From Ceratotherium simum simum (Eukaryota > Chordata > Mammalia > Perissodactyla > Rhinocerotidae): a stretch of DNA of 64,000 bases. The position numbers and the translations under genes were made by a program. Where the stretch lies: the NCBI RefSeq assembly GCF_000283155.1, contig NW_004454171.1:10855019-10919018 (forward strand), in the 5' to 3' direction. The notes below the pieces were generated by a model. That model worked only from the letters and a program-made list of their open reading frames with translations, made no database searches and was not told the origin of the DNA. Of the stretch, positions 11,745 to 22,799 are shown one piece after another (position 1 is the stretch's first letter; each line of letters opens with the position of its first letter).

Positions 11745-11885
11745 TTACTGAATCTATATGAGATAATGGATGCTAACTAAACTTATTGTAATAATCATTT
11801 CACAAAATACATAAGTCAAACCATTATGCTGTACACTTTAAACTTATACAGTAATGTATGTCAATTACATCTCAATAAAAATGGG
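11745..11885 (+). repeat. L1 3' end fragment
   Basis: Contains the standard old-L1 3' end: 'cattatgctgtacactttaa', 'acttatacagtaatgtatgt' and 'caattacatctcaataaaaa'. It abuts a different, internal L1 segment starting about 11886, so two L1 pieces are joined here. Confidence 0.7.
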
Positions 11886-14205
11886 AAGAAAAAAAGGAAA
11901 TAACCTGAATAGCTCTGTAGCTATTAGAGAAATTAAATTTGTAGTTAAAAACCATCCCACCAAGAAAACTCTATGTGCAGAGGATTTTCCTGGTGAACTC
12001 TACCAAACGTTTAAGGACAAAATAATATCAGTTATACACAAACTCTTCCAGAAAATTGAAGAAGGAATACTTCTCAACTCATTCCATAAGGCCAACATTA
12101 CCTTGGTACCAAAACCAGATAAAAATATTACAAGGAAAAGAGACTACAGACAAATATTCCTCATGAACATAGATGCAATAAATTCTAAACAAAACTTGAC
12201 TAAAGTGAATTTAACACTATATGAAAAGGATAATACATCATGACCAAGGGAGGTTTATCCCAAGACTGCAAGATCAGTTTAACATTCAAAAATCCATATA
12301 ATTCACCATATTAATAAACTAAAAAAGAAAAACCATATGATCATTTCAATAGATATAAAAAAATCTTTCCCAAAACCTAACATCCATTCCAGATAAAAAT
12401 CTCAGTAAACTAGGAAAAGAAGAGAACTTCCTCAACCTGATAAATGGCACTTATTAAAAAAAAAAAAAAAAACTACCACCAACATCATACTCAATAATGA
12501 AATATTGAATGCTTTCCCCCTGAGATCAGGAACAAGACAAGGACATCTGCTCTCACCGTTTCTATTCAACATTATGGTAGAGATCTATTCAGTGCAATTA
12601 GGCAATAAAAAGAAATAAAAGGCATCCAGATTGGAAAGGAAAAGTAAAACTATCTTAATTCATAGACAACAGGATCATCTAATGCAGAAAATCTGATGGG
12701 AACTACCAAAAAGATAGTAGGTCTAATAAGTAAGTTGAACAAGGTTGTAGGTTACAAGATCAATATACAAAAATCAAATGTATATACTAGATGTCTATAT
12801 TTATAGACTAAATGTCTACATTTATAGAAAAATAGATCAATAGAACACAATGAAGAGTTTAGAAATAAACTCACCTACACATGGACAACTGAGTTTCAGC
12901 AAAGGTGCAAAGGCAATTCAGTAAAAAAAGTACAGCATTTGGTACTAAAATAACTTCCATGTGCAAAAAAATGAACTTTGATTCATATTGCACACCATAA
13001 AAATAAACTGAAAATTGATCATAGACCCATATGTAAAACCTAAAACTATAAAACTTCTAGACAAAGACCTTTGTGACCTTGGTTAGGCAAAGATTTCTTA
13101 GATAAAACACCAAAAGTGGGATACATAAAAGAACAAATTAATCAATCAGACTTTATCAAAATAATAAATTTCTGTTTTTCAAAAGACACTGTTAGGAGAA
13201 TGAAAACAAAAGCTGCAGACTGGCAGAAAATATTTCCAAATCACATATTTGATAAAAGACTTGTATCTAAAGTATATAAAGAACTCTCAAAACTCAATAG
13301 TAAGAAAACAGATGACCCAATTTTTTAAATGGGCCAAGTACTTGAATAACTACTCTACCAAAGAAGATATACATATGGCAAATAAGCACACAAAAAGACT
13401 CTCAACATCATTAGTCATCACAGAAATGGAAATTAAAACCACAATGAGATAATACTATAGACCTATCAGTATAGATAAAATTTAAAAGACTGACCATACT
13501 AAGTACTGTGATGGATTTGGAGGAATTATTCTCGTTCACTGCTGGTGGGAATCTAAAATGATACAAACACTTTGGAAACCAGTTTATTTGTTTCTTCAAA
13601 AGTGAAATACACACTTACCATATGATCCAGCCATTCCACTCCTAGATATTTCCCAGGAGAAATGAAAGTATATATTTAGAAAAAGACACAAGAATGTTCA
13701 TAGCAGGTTTATTAGTACAGTAATAGCTAAAACTGGAAACATTTCAAATGTCCATCAATAGGTGAATAGATAAAGGAATTGTGGTATATCCATACAATAG
13801 AATACCACTTGGCAATAAAAAAGAATGAACTATTGATACATGTTAAAACATAGATGAATCTCAAAATAATTATGCTGAGTGAAAGAAGCTAGACCAAGAA
13901 AAGGAACATACTGTGTGATTCCACTTAGATAAAATTCTAGGAAATGCAAAACGATGTATAGTGACAGAAAGCAGATCAGTGGTTGCCTGGGGACAGGGGA
14001 TAAGAGAACAAAGGCAGGGAGGGGTGGGAGGAGAGATTACAAAGGGGCAGGAAGAAATTTTGTCGCTGTTGAATTATTTTGATTTCGGCGATGGTTTCAC
14101 AAGTACATACATATGCTAAAACTGATCAAATTGTATACTTTAAATATGGGCAGTTTATTGTATATCAATTATACCTCAATAAAGCTGCCCAAGAAAATAA
14201 AACTA
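11886..14205 (+). mobile_element. 5'-truncated L1 LINE, C-terminal ORF2 and 3'UTR, decayed
   Basis: The frame at 11854-12243 gives an ORF2 reverse-transcriptase fragment (PGELYQTFKDKI, then HKANITLVPKPDKN, RDYRQIFLMNIDA). Downstream DNA follows the L1 ORF2 order ('ttcaaaaatccatataattc', 'aacatcatactcaataatga') but is broken by stops and frameshifts and an internal poly(A) near 12455-12471. It continues to the 3'UTR ('ggttgcctggggacagggga') and ends 'caattatacctcaataaagc'. It cannot encode active protein. It represents roughly the last 2.3 kb of an element of about 6 kb. Confidence 0.88.
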
Positions 14206-14539
14206 GGTAATGCAATCCCAACGAATTTAATTACAAACATATTATGTATGAGATGCACATTGTATTGTCAACCCTTTAACATTACAGGCTCCAGCTATTT
14301 TAAATACTGTACCTGACATGTGACATCTGACATATGGACCAAGTGAGGCCTCCCATGGCAGTCATATGTTAAATGCTAACTAGGCTTAGTTTCTTATTTT
14401 CAGATTTAAATTAAAAAACATAAACAGAAGTTTTAGTATTTTCTACCCACCCTCATGAATCATGTGTATCCATCTCGAGATATGAACATCCAACTCTAGA
14501 GACACCTGCATCAATGAGAAAGAGCAGGAACTGTGTCAT

Positions 14540-14625
14540 TTCATCTTTGTCATCAGTGCCTACGCAATGATTGGGCCACAATAGGCATTTGATAAATCTT
14601 TGTTGATTGTGATACTGAACCTCTT
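14540..14625 (+). repeat. L2 LINE 3' end fragment
   Basis: Matches the L2 tail pattern: 'gtgtcatttcatctttgtca', 'tcagtgcctacgcaatgat', then 'aggcatttgataaatctttg'. Short and old. Confidence 0.5.
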
Positions 14626-14640
14626 AATCTCAAGTTCATG

Positions 14641-15200
14641 TGCATGATGCACAGTAAGCCAATTACTGAGACACCCAGTGCTTGGAGGTAGAGAAAGTTT
14701 TATTCGAATTGGCCAAAACAAGAAGGCAGGAGGAAAGGTTCTCTCAAATCTACTTTAATGAAAGAAGAAAGCAGGGGTTCTTTATAGAGTGAAGGGGCTT
14801 GGGAGGAGTTTCTGAAAAACAGAGGGGAAGTCCTTGTTTCTTTCACACCAGATAAGCCCTTGGGCAACCAGTCTTCTGGGCATCAGCAGCAGCTGGGGGC
14901 TGGTTATCTGGTTGTCGTAACTTCCCTGAAGGCATTCTTTTTCTTCTGCAAAAGAAACTCATAAGTCCTGTGACCCTTGAGTCACCCCTCAAGTTAAACA
15001 AGAAAAGAGCAAATTAACAAGCGTATAATGATGCATGGATTAACGTCTTTTCATCTGTGTCTGCGGTGGGAACAAGGTAGAAGGGTAACCATGTTCTTAT
15101 TGAATATTTACAGTAACCCTCAGGTGCCCTGCTTCAGTTGCATGAAGTGGGGCTAGTAATACTATTTTGTCCTGTTGACCTAAGAACTAATTTGACTCTT
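14641..15200 (-). repeat. Probable ERV LTR, minus strand
   Basis: Read on the minus strand, the right-hand LTR end is 'cgaataaaactttctctacc' followed by 'tccaagcactgggtgtctca' and 'gcttactgtgcatca'. This is a poly(A) signal, a U5-like tail and a CA terminus, as in many mammalian ERV LTRs. The 5' edge of the LTR near 15.2 kb is not resolved. No viral coding sequence is seen next to it, so it is probably a solitary LTR. Confidence 0.5.
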
Positions 15201-15204
15201 TCTA

Positions 15205-17460
15205 GAGTACCAGCAAGAAAGTTCTAGTTCAAGTACTAGTTCTGGAAATAAGCTTTAAAAAGCAATGTAGAAGATAAGGAGAGAGCGGAAAATTGCAAAG
15301 AAAAGTGATATTAAGTCTCTAAGGACAGAATAAAGGAGTTTAGAGAGAAATCTAGGGTTAGGGTGGAGGGTTGGGGCTGTTAGTGTTTAATTTAAGCGTG
15401 TAGGAGGTGAGAGGCTGAACCGCCACTCTGGAAAATCAAGTCCAAGAGTTCCCATTCTCCACTGGAATAGAAGAGAAGGCCTGGCCTAAAGTGGCACCTG
15501 GATGTATTCTGATATAAGGAGGACATTTCCTCAATTCTCTGTCTGGTCAGACACTAATAATACTAAACTTCGACATTAAGACAAAAACAAACAAAAAAAC
15601 GGATTTCTCCAAAATGTGCTTTCAGGGGTACAGAGGGAAGTGAAGGATTGTAAAAGTGACGGCCCAGACCTCTCCAAGTCCGTTCAACTATATGAAGCTA
15701 TTAAGATTTTCTACAGGGAGGAGCATAAAGGCATTCTTCTCTGGTGTTTAAAATATACAGGCTGATGAACTTCTCCATGTCACCACACACTGGATAAACA
15801 AAGTTATCCATAAGATTATCAAAAGCCAAATGTTTCCCAAGACCTTTTTAGACTGATTGGCCCTAATCTAGTTTTTTAATCACACACTATGTACTTAACC
15901 ACTGTTCACTTAAATGGCATATATTTTCAATATCATTCAAATTGCACCATTTTCAATATCATTATGGCTTAAATAGTATTCTGAATACTTATATTTAAAT
16001 TTCCATTCAGTACAGAATCTATATTTTTTCATTTTGTAACGTTGTGGATTACACATACCACAACGTACTTTAATTAAAAGAGCTGCCAAATTTTAACTGT
16101 TGTTGCACCCTGTGACTCATCAGGTTTTTTTTCTCTTTTAAATTCAATTCAACAACATCTGGTAGCTTATATAAGGAGAGAGGATGTTCTTTACATTCAG
16201 TGATTTTTCTGGACGTGTTTCTGCAATTGGCAGATTTCCATTTTTCTCTGAGTTACTCTCTTCATGTAGTCTAACAGCAGCATCTTACTTTTTTCCCTAA
16301 AGATTAACACTTGCAGATATTTGGCCTAATATTGCAAGATAAATTTTATAGTGATTGGTTCCTAAATCTCTTCTATTAATTTGTTCTGAGTTGGTCCAAC
16401 CTTGAAAAAAGAAGACTAGAAATAATTGTGAATGAAGCAGAATAAAGGAAAAATATTAATCTTATACATTTCACATGCAGAATGGTATTTCTTTTAGCGG
16501 CTTTTATGTAACGAAATTCTTTTAGTCTCTTTGATAACCACTAAAAAGAAGATAAGAATCAGATAGTGCAAAATATATCTCAAATACACTATTTTTTTCC
16601 TACCCAGATGTTTTTCACATCCCTTCTGACTCACAGGCCCTCAGACAGAGATAAACTATGCATGATAGTCATACTACTGAAGGATGAATCCTTCATGTCC
16701 CTGGATTTTTAAATGTTCCTGCTTTAGTCTAGCTTTTTATTAATCCTTGAAATGGGAGTAGGGAAAAAGGCTTGTTGTCTGCAACAAGAATTATATTCAC
16801 TTAAATAAGAGCCTTCTAGAATTTTCCACTATTGTTTCTTCAGGCAGAAAAAGAATAACATTAGCTCAAGTTATTTACTCTCCATCTGTTTGCATTTCCA
16901 TTTTGCTGAGAAAAACATACTCCAGGACTTAAAAAATACACTGTAATCAAACTGGGCAGACAATGAGATAATAATTGACTCCAGATACTTAACAGAGTCA
17001 AAATGAATTTTAGAAAAAAAGATGTTGACATCCAACATAGATTAATATTGATTATAGACAAGATGTTGTTCAACAAAAGCTATTTTACACTTATCTTTGC
17101 ATCGAACTAGTCTAGCTTCCTAACTAATGGATGGTTCAATTGAATATTTGGTGGTTTGGAGGGTTTCAATAAATGTAACATTTCTACTTCCTCTTTCAGT
17201 CTTTATTCCTGGATATTTCATTAAAGACTAAATACTGTCATCAAGCTCAAGAAGAAAACAATTGATTTAAAATAATTTATCTTGAAAAGAAACTAGTACA
17301 TACACTTGGAGATGCTTACAGCAAAATTGTTTGAGGTCTTGGCATAGTTTCAAATGTTGGTGATGCTTGAAGAGGGCTACCAGTATCTCCCCTCTCCCAT
17401 TTCCACCCCTCATTGAAATCTTAAATCCACTCATTCTTCTCTGAGCAACATAATACCCCA
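15205..17460. other. Intergenic, largely unassigned
   Basis: AT-rich DNA with no repeat or exon that I can name. The only small structure noted is a perfect 9-bp inverted repeat at 16039-16066. Confidence 0.5.
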
Positions 17461-17464
17461 GGTT

Positions 17465-17997
17465 AAGAAATTATTATTTCCTTGCACATGCACGTTCATA
17501 CTAGCATTATTCACAATAGCCAAGGGGTGGAAGCCACCCAACTGTCCATTGACGAATGAATAGATAAACAAAATTCTGCACAATGGCATATTACTCAGCC
17601 TTAAAAAGGAAGGAAATTCTGTCACTTGCTACAATGTGGATGAGTCTTGAGGACATTGTGCTAAGTGAAATAAACCAGTCACAAAAAACAAATACTGTGT
17701 GATTCCATATATATGAGGTACCTAAAGGAGTCAAATTCACAAAGACAAAAAGTAGAATGGTGGTCGCCAGGGGCTGGGGGGAGAGTGGGTAATGGGGAGT
17801 AATTATTTAATGGGTACAGAGTTTCAGTTTTGCGACATGGAAAGAATTTTGGAGATGGACAGTGGTGACAGTTGCATGACAATGTGAATGTACTTCATGC
17901 CACTGAACTGTACACTTAAAAATGGTTAAGATGGTAAATTTTGTGATGTGTTTTTTACCACAATTATAAATGGACAAATAAGAAATTACTATTTCCT
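17465..17997 (+). mobile_element. L1 3'-end insertion with 18-bp target duplication
   Basis: The inserted part (17483-17979) is the 3'UTR side of an L1: 'actagcattattcacaatag', 'ggcatattactcagccttaa', 'gtagaatggtggtcgccagg', ending 'ttttaccacaattataaatg'. The direct repeats AAGAAATTATTATTTCCT (17465-17482) and the same with one mismatch (17980-17997) flank it. This indicates a single target-primed insertion that was 5'-truncated to about 500 bp. Confidence 0.9.
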
Positions 17998-17999
17998 CA

Positions 18000-18705
18000 G
18001 ACAGGTTTTTAATTCCTGAGGTTTATTTTACTTTAAAATTTCCCGCTGTGGTGAGAGAGGAATGGAGAGCTGGTCTCGTCTCTGAGTGTCCTGATGCATT
18101 TATTTCTTCTTTACTTGCTTCAAAGATGTTAAATAATTTAACCTGTCAAAACCTGACTGGGTTTTAGAAGTTTCCAGATTTCAGGCAGGAGAATTTTTAG
18201 AATTGAAATTTGAAAGGAATTGTGCACTGTATTTCTGTAAAAGGTATTGCATCTTGCAATTGGCTCATACCCTCACTCGCCTATAGAAGGGTTCATTTTC
18301 ATCAAATGGGATGGGAGATTGATTTGTAGATAAAGAGAAAAGGACTTGGAAAGAAGGGAATGGGTATGTGGCACAAATACCAGGGTATCTCCTAGTACTC
18401 TTCTAGCTTCTTGGCTTTTCTCTCGTGCTCAGCCAGTGCTCTGTGGCCCATTTCTGTTGCGTGGGTGTTTAAGGCGGAGTCAGAGTGACTAAAATCTTGG
18501 TTTCAGATGCTCCCACATGCAACGTTCAGTAATCTGGCATTTGACTCATTTGCTAACCCGCTGCTGGTACACACAGACTTCAGGCAGCTGAATAAGTCCC
18601 CTTCTGCACTGGAGTCTATAAGAAGATAAGAGGCAGGAAGGCTGCTGATGAAAGTGACCTTCATCAAAGATTTTCTACCCTCATCCAAGATCTCTAAACC
18701 CTAAG
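18000..18705. other. Intergenic, nothing recognised
   Basis: Mixed-composition sequence without a repeat or coding pattern that I can support. Confidence 0.5.
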
Positions 18706-18708
18706 TAT

Positions 18709-18915
18709 AATTTCATTTATCTTTTGCTGAGGAAGATTCGCCCTGATCTAACATCTGTGCTAGTCTTCCTCTATTTTATATGTGGGTACCGCTATAGCAT
18801 GGCTGACAAGTGGTGTAGGTCTGCACCTGGGATCCAACACTGTGAACGCAGGCCACCGAAGTGGAATGTGCAAACTTAACCACTAGGCTGTGGGGCTGGC
18901 CCCTAAATTTCATTT
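18709..18915 (-). mobile_element. ERE SINE, older copy, minus strand, with target duplication
   Basis: Reverse-oriented ERE with the 'gctgaggaagattcgccctg' tail on the left, a 'gtgggtaccgctatagcatg' body and the 'cttaaccactaggctgtggg' head on the right. It has lost most CpG sites. Direct repeats AATTTCATTT lie at 18709-18718 and 18906-18915. Confidence 0.88.
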
Positions 18916-19139
18916 TTGTGGGAAGTGGGATGGTTTCTCCAGTTTCCAAATATACTAAGTATTTCAGTTATGTAGACGTTCCTAGTTTCTTTGGGTTTAT
19001 GTAGGCCTCTCAATAGAGTTCCAAAGAGTATAGGCCTTTTCTTTGTGTCACTACAGGTTCATTCACTCATTTAACAAATATTTACTATTTAATAGACATT
19101 GGTGCTTAACCATACACGTCTATTTAATACTGCCCTTTA

Positions 19140-20040
19140 ATATCCGAGATATCAGCCCTTTAAAAATCAGTGAAGTGTCTTGAAAATGACTCTCTATTTA
19201 GATTAAACAATGATCTTGACCACCAACTCAATGCTAGATACCAAAGGAGGAGTGTTCAAAAAAATTATACTGATTCTTGCCTCATTTCTGGAAATAAACA
19301 AACCAGCTCTCTTTCAAGTGTGATATTTCCTAAAATACATTTGGAGGGGCTGTGTACAAGCTTGCTCAAAAGGAATCCACCCTGGCCTTGAACACTGACA
19401 CCTGTGACCTAGCTCTAGCCCAGGACCCACATGCACAGACCCGGAGACGGAAGCTCCATGCAGGGCCTCCAGACTGGGCCTGCTAGGTGTTGGCGCCTTG
19501 GGGGCTGAGGGCGGTCCTGACTGATTGGCTGGTTTCTGTCCACCCTGCCTTGGCCAGCAGAGACTCTGTCTGCTCACCTGCCTTCTGGACCTGAGCTCAC
19601 CCCACAGGCCCCGCGGCTTCCTGGTATTCCCAGCCTGCTCCTGGCTTTGTGCCCTGCCTCCATCACCCACTGCTGCTCAAGCCGAAGCTTGACAGTTGTG
19701 ACTAATAGGGGGCAGGTCACCCTTTCAGCTCGAAGACGATATCCCATCCACCTCATTGGAGCCCATCTTACTCAAACAAAGGCGTTTTCTTCCCAGCCCC
19801 AGCAACCTCCAGACTGCGTTTGTTTCCTAAAGTGTAAAAGCTAAGAGAGAAAGAAGTTTCCTTCATATTCCTTAGAAACAAATGGTAGCAAATATACTAG
19901 AAATCACTCTGCAGTTTATCTGCCTCTTACTGTCTGTGTTAGCAATACGTCATTTTGCCTCTCTGGAACTCATACTTAAAATGAGGGGTTGAACTAAACC
20001 TGTTCCTCCATTTCTCAGAGTATAACATAAATTGGAGGCA
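19140..20040. other. Intergenic, with a GC-rich unassigned core
   Basis: The core at about 19380-19780 is GC-richer than its flanks and yields overlapping frames on both strands (for example a 118-codon minus-strand frame). None resembles a known protein or has splice signals that I trust. Confidence 0.45.
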
Positions 20041-20044
20041 GGAG

Positions 20045-20228
20045 GTTAAAAGAGGTTTGGAGAGAGGCAGACCTGTATCTGAGTCCAGATTTTCCATTTG
20101 CTAACTATGAATCAGGAACAAGTGGCTTAACCTTTCTGAGCTTCAGTTAAATGGAGACAATACCTACCTCCTAGTATTGTTGTGAGGATTAAATGAGATA
20201 ATATATGTAAAGTTCTTGACACTTAGTA
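20045..20228 (+). repeat. MIR SINE
   Basis: Good MIR match: 'ctgagtccagattttccatt', 'caagtggcttaacctttctg', 'agcttcagttaaatggagac' and 'gtgaggattaaatgagataa'. Confidence 0.8.
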
Positions 20229-20534
20229 TTGATCAACACAATTATATCCAACATACAAAAATATAGCCATCCGTAAATACTTAATACTGACCTTTTCCTT
20301 GTCGTTCATCTCTGAGCATTCCCTTCAGCTTTATCTCAGTCCTTGCATCTCACAACATATTTTAAATAATTACTGAATATTTCTATGGTCATGTAATATT
20401 TTCCTGAACCTTGATTTTGTTACGAAGGTGCAAAATCATAGCTTTTCAACTTACCTTCGTCAAAACTATGGTTAGAACAATTGCGGTGCTGCTCCCATTT
20501 GAACAGATGGCTTTTTTAAAAGTCCAAATTATTT

Positions 20535-20769
20535 TGGCGAGCATTTTTAAAGATTTTATTTATTTATTTTTTTCCCCTTAAAGTCCCAGGAGGTAGTTGT
20601 ATGTCATAGCTGCACATCCTTCTAGTTGCTGTATGTGGGACGCGGCCTCAGCATGGCCGGAGAAGCAGTGCGTTGGTGCGCGCCCGGGATTCGAACCCGG
20701 GCCGCCAGCAGCGGAGCGTGCGCACTTAACCGCTAGGCCACGGGGCCGGCCCTGGCGAGCATTTTTAAA
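20535..20769 (-). mobile_element. ERE SINE, young copy, minus strand, 17-bp target duplication
   Basis: Reverse-oriented ERE with well-kept CpG-rich head ('gcacttaaccgctaggccac', 'ggggccggcc' at the right end) and the B box complement 'cccgggattcgaacccgggc'. A 17-bp perfect duplication TGGCGAGCATTTTTAAA lies at 20535-20551 and 20753-20769. The tail is shortened: after the T-rich tract it goes directly to the body and lacks the usual 'gagctaacat' units. Confidence 0.94.
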
Positions 20770-20999
20770 CTGACTATAATGAAAACTTTTAAAGAAGTTC
20801 CAGTTGTTAATCATGAAGCCAGAATGACTGGGTAAGTCATTTCCACACTGAGAGGAAAAGCCACCAGACAGGTGCTGTGTCCCTCTGCAAGTCTAATTAC
20901 ACAAGTTCATAAACACACTTTTTACAGCAACCTTCAAGTCAGGCACCAAAAAAGAAAGTGTGAGAGCAGAGAGGAGAATAAGATTTTTATTTTTTTGTT

Positions 21000-21236
21000 T
21001 GTTTTTTTTTTTGGTGAGGAAGATCAGGCCTGAGCTAACATCCATGCCAATCCTCCTCTTTTTGCTGAGGAAGACTGGCCCTTGGCTAACATCTGTGCCC
21101 ATCTTCCTCCACTTTATATGGGACGCCGCCACAGCATGGCTTGACAAGCAGTGCATCGGTGCGCACCTGGGATCCGAAGGCGGGCCACCAGCAGTGGAGC
21201 ACGTGAACTTAACCGCTATGCCACAGGGCCGGCCCC
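21000..21236 (-). mobile_element. ERE SINE, minus strand
   Basis: A T-rich tail, two 'gctaacatc' units (around 21035 and 21085), the body 'atgggacgccgccacagcat' and the tRNA-like head ending 'ccacagggccggcccc'. I see no clean direct repeat. Confidence 0.9.
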
Positions 21237-21769
21237 AGGAATTTTGATCTTGTCATAACTCTGAGTTGTAACTTCAACAATGGGGACCCAACAGGTTCCA
21301 CTCTTCCAGTTGGAGGCAAAGAAGTGAAATATTGAAGCCAAAACTCAGAACCCAACTAATTCTGACTTCTACAACATAGAGCTACAATTCCAGATCCCAG
21401 TGGGTCCTCTCTATGCCTTGTTTTACTCATCTATAAACCTAGGAGAGACAAATCTCCTCATTGTATAGCTATGATGAATAATTAGTTAATAAAAGGAAGG
21501 CAAATCTATTGGCAATAGCAAACGTCAAGATGCTTGTAATTAACTTGGGGGAAAGAGAGAGCCAGAGATGCTTACCTTCATCATGAACTGCCCCTCTCTC
21601 TGAGGCAAGGCTGCTAAACTGCTAGCATTTGGCAAGACCTATTGTGAAGTCAAATGTCCTTGAATTTATATAAGGTCCAGGGCAGAGTTGTTCAATATGA
21701 GACAAATTGGGCAAGGTCATGTGGCGAGCAGAGGCTCTAGAAGGAAGTGCTGATGTGCAACATGCCTAC

Positions 21770-22286
21770 TGAGATCAACAGAATAATGGTCCCCCAAAGA
21801 TATCCACACCCTAATCCCCAGAGCATGTGAGTATGCTGCCATACATGGCAAAAGGGACTTTGCAGCAGTGATTAAATTAAGGATCTTGAGATGGGGGGAT
21901 TGTCCCTGTGGACCCAATGTAATCACAAGGGTCCTTATAAGAGAGAGGAAGGAGAATCCGACTCAGAGAAGGAGATGCGATGGCAGACGTCAGGGTCAGA
22001 GGCAGAGACAGAGAAATTTGAAAATGTTCCACTGCTGGCTCTGAAGATGGAGGAAGAAGGCATGAACCAAGAAATGCAGGAAGTCTCTAGAAACTAGAAA
22101 AAACAAGGAAATGGATTCTCCTCTAGAGCCTCTAAAAGGAACACAGCCCTGACAACACCTTGATTTTAGCCTAGTGGAAGTTGTTTTGGACTTCTGGCTT
22201 CCAGAACTGTAAGGTAATAAATTGTGTTGTTTTAAGCCACTAAATATGTGGTAATTTGTTACAGCAGCAATAGGAAAGTAATACAC
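21770..22286 (+). repeat. MaLR/MLT1-like LTR, plus strand
   Basis: Matches the old LTR pattern 'aataatggtcccccaaagat', 'atccacaccctaatcccca', 'gggtccttataagagagagg', then the poly(A) region 'ggtaataaattgtgttgttt', ending 'gccactaaatatgtggtaat' and 'caataggaaagtaatacac'. No internal retroviral sequence adjoins, so it appears solitary. The class is inferred by eye. Confidence 0.7.
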
Positions 22287-22394
22287 CTGCTATAAACCAG
22301 TGCTAGGGGCCAGAGATTCAAAGACAAAAAGACACAATCCTCCTTTGGACATTTGTTTGACAAATATTTATTGGTTGCCCAAAGTCACACGATG

Positions 22395-22640
22395 TCTAAT
22401 GTGTATTAAGGACCTCTATGTGTCAGAAATGCTTTGCATGCATTTCTTTAATCCTCACACCCATCCCACACTGCTAACATTTCTTGAACACCATATGCTA
22501 GACACTATATGAAACACTTGACATGTGTCATCATATTTAATTCTTACAACTCTTTGATGTAGATAATAATTATTCTCCCCCATTTTACACAAGAGGAAAC
22601 TGAAGCTTAGAGAGGTTGAAAGTAGTTTCTCAGGGTCCAA
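22395..22640 (+). repeat. MIR SINE, possibly two overlapping fragments
   Basis: Contains 'ttaattcttacaactctttg', 'attctcccccattttacaca' and 'agaggaaactgaagcttaga', the MIR core and 3' half. An adjacent 'tatgtgtcagaaatgctttg' block may be a second partial copy. Confidence 0.75.
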
Positions 22641-22694
22641 CTGCCAGACAGTGATAAAAATTTAAACTTGTCTGCTTCTAGAACCTGCTCTGTA

Positions 22695-22790
22695 TTTTCC
22701 CCATTTTTCTGATGAATATACTGAGGCTCAGAAAAGCTAAATACCTTGCCAAAGCCAGACAGCTGACAAATGGCAGGGCTGATTCATCAT
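22695..22790 (+). repeat. MIR SINE fragment
   Basis: Contains 'gaatatactgaggctcagaa', 'aagctaaataccttgccaaa' and 'gccagacagctgacaaatgg', the MIR 3' portion. Confidence 0.7.
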
Positions 22791-22799
22791 CCACTGACT

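Noticed and set aside
11854..12243. 129-codon frame as a host gene
   Set aside because: It is a piece of L1 ORF2 reverse transcriptase, truncated and followed by stops.
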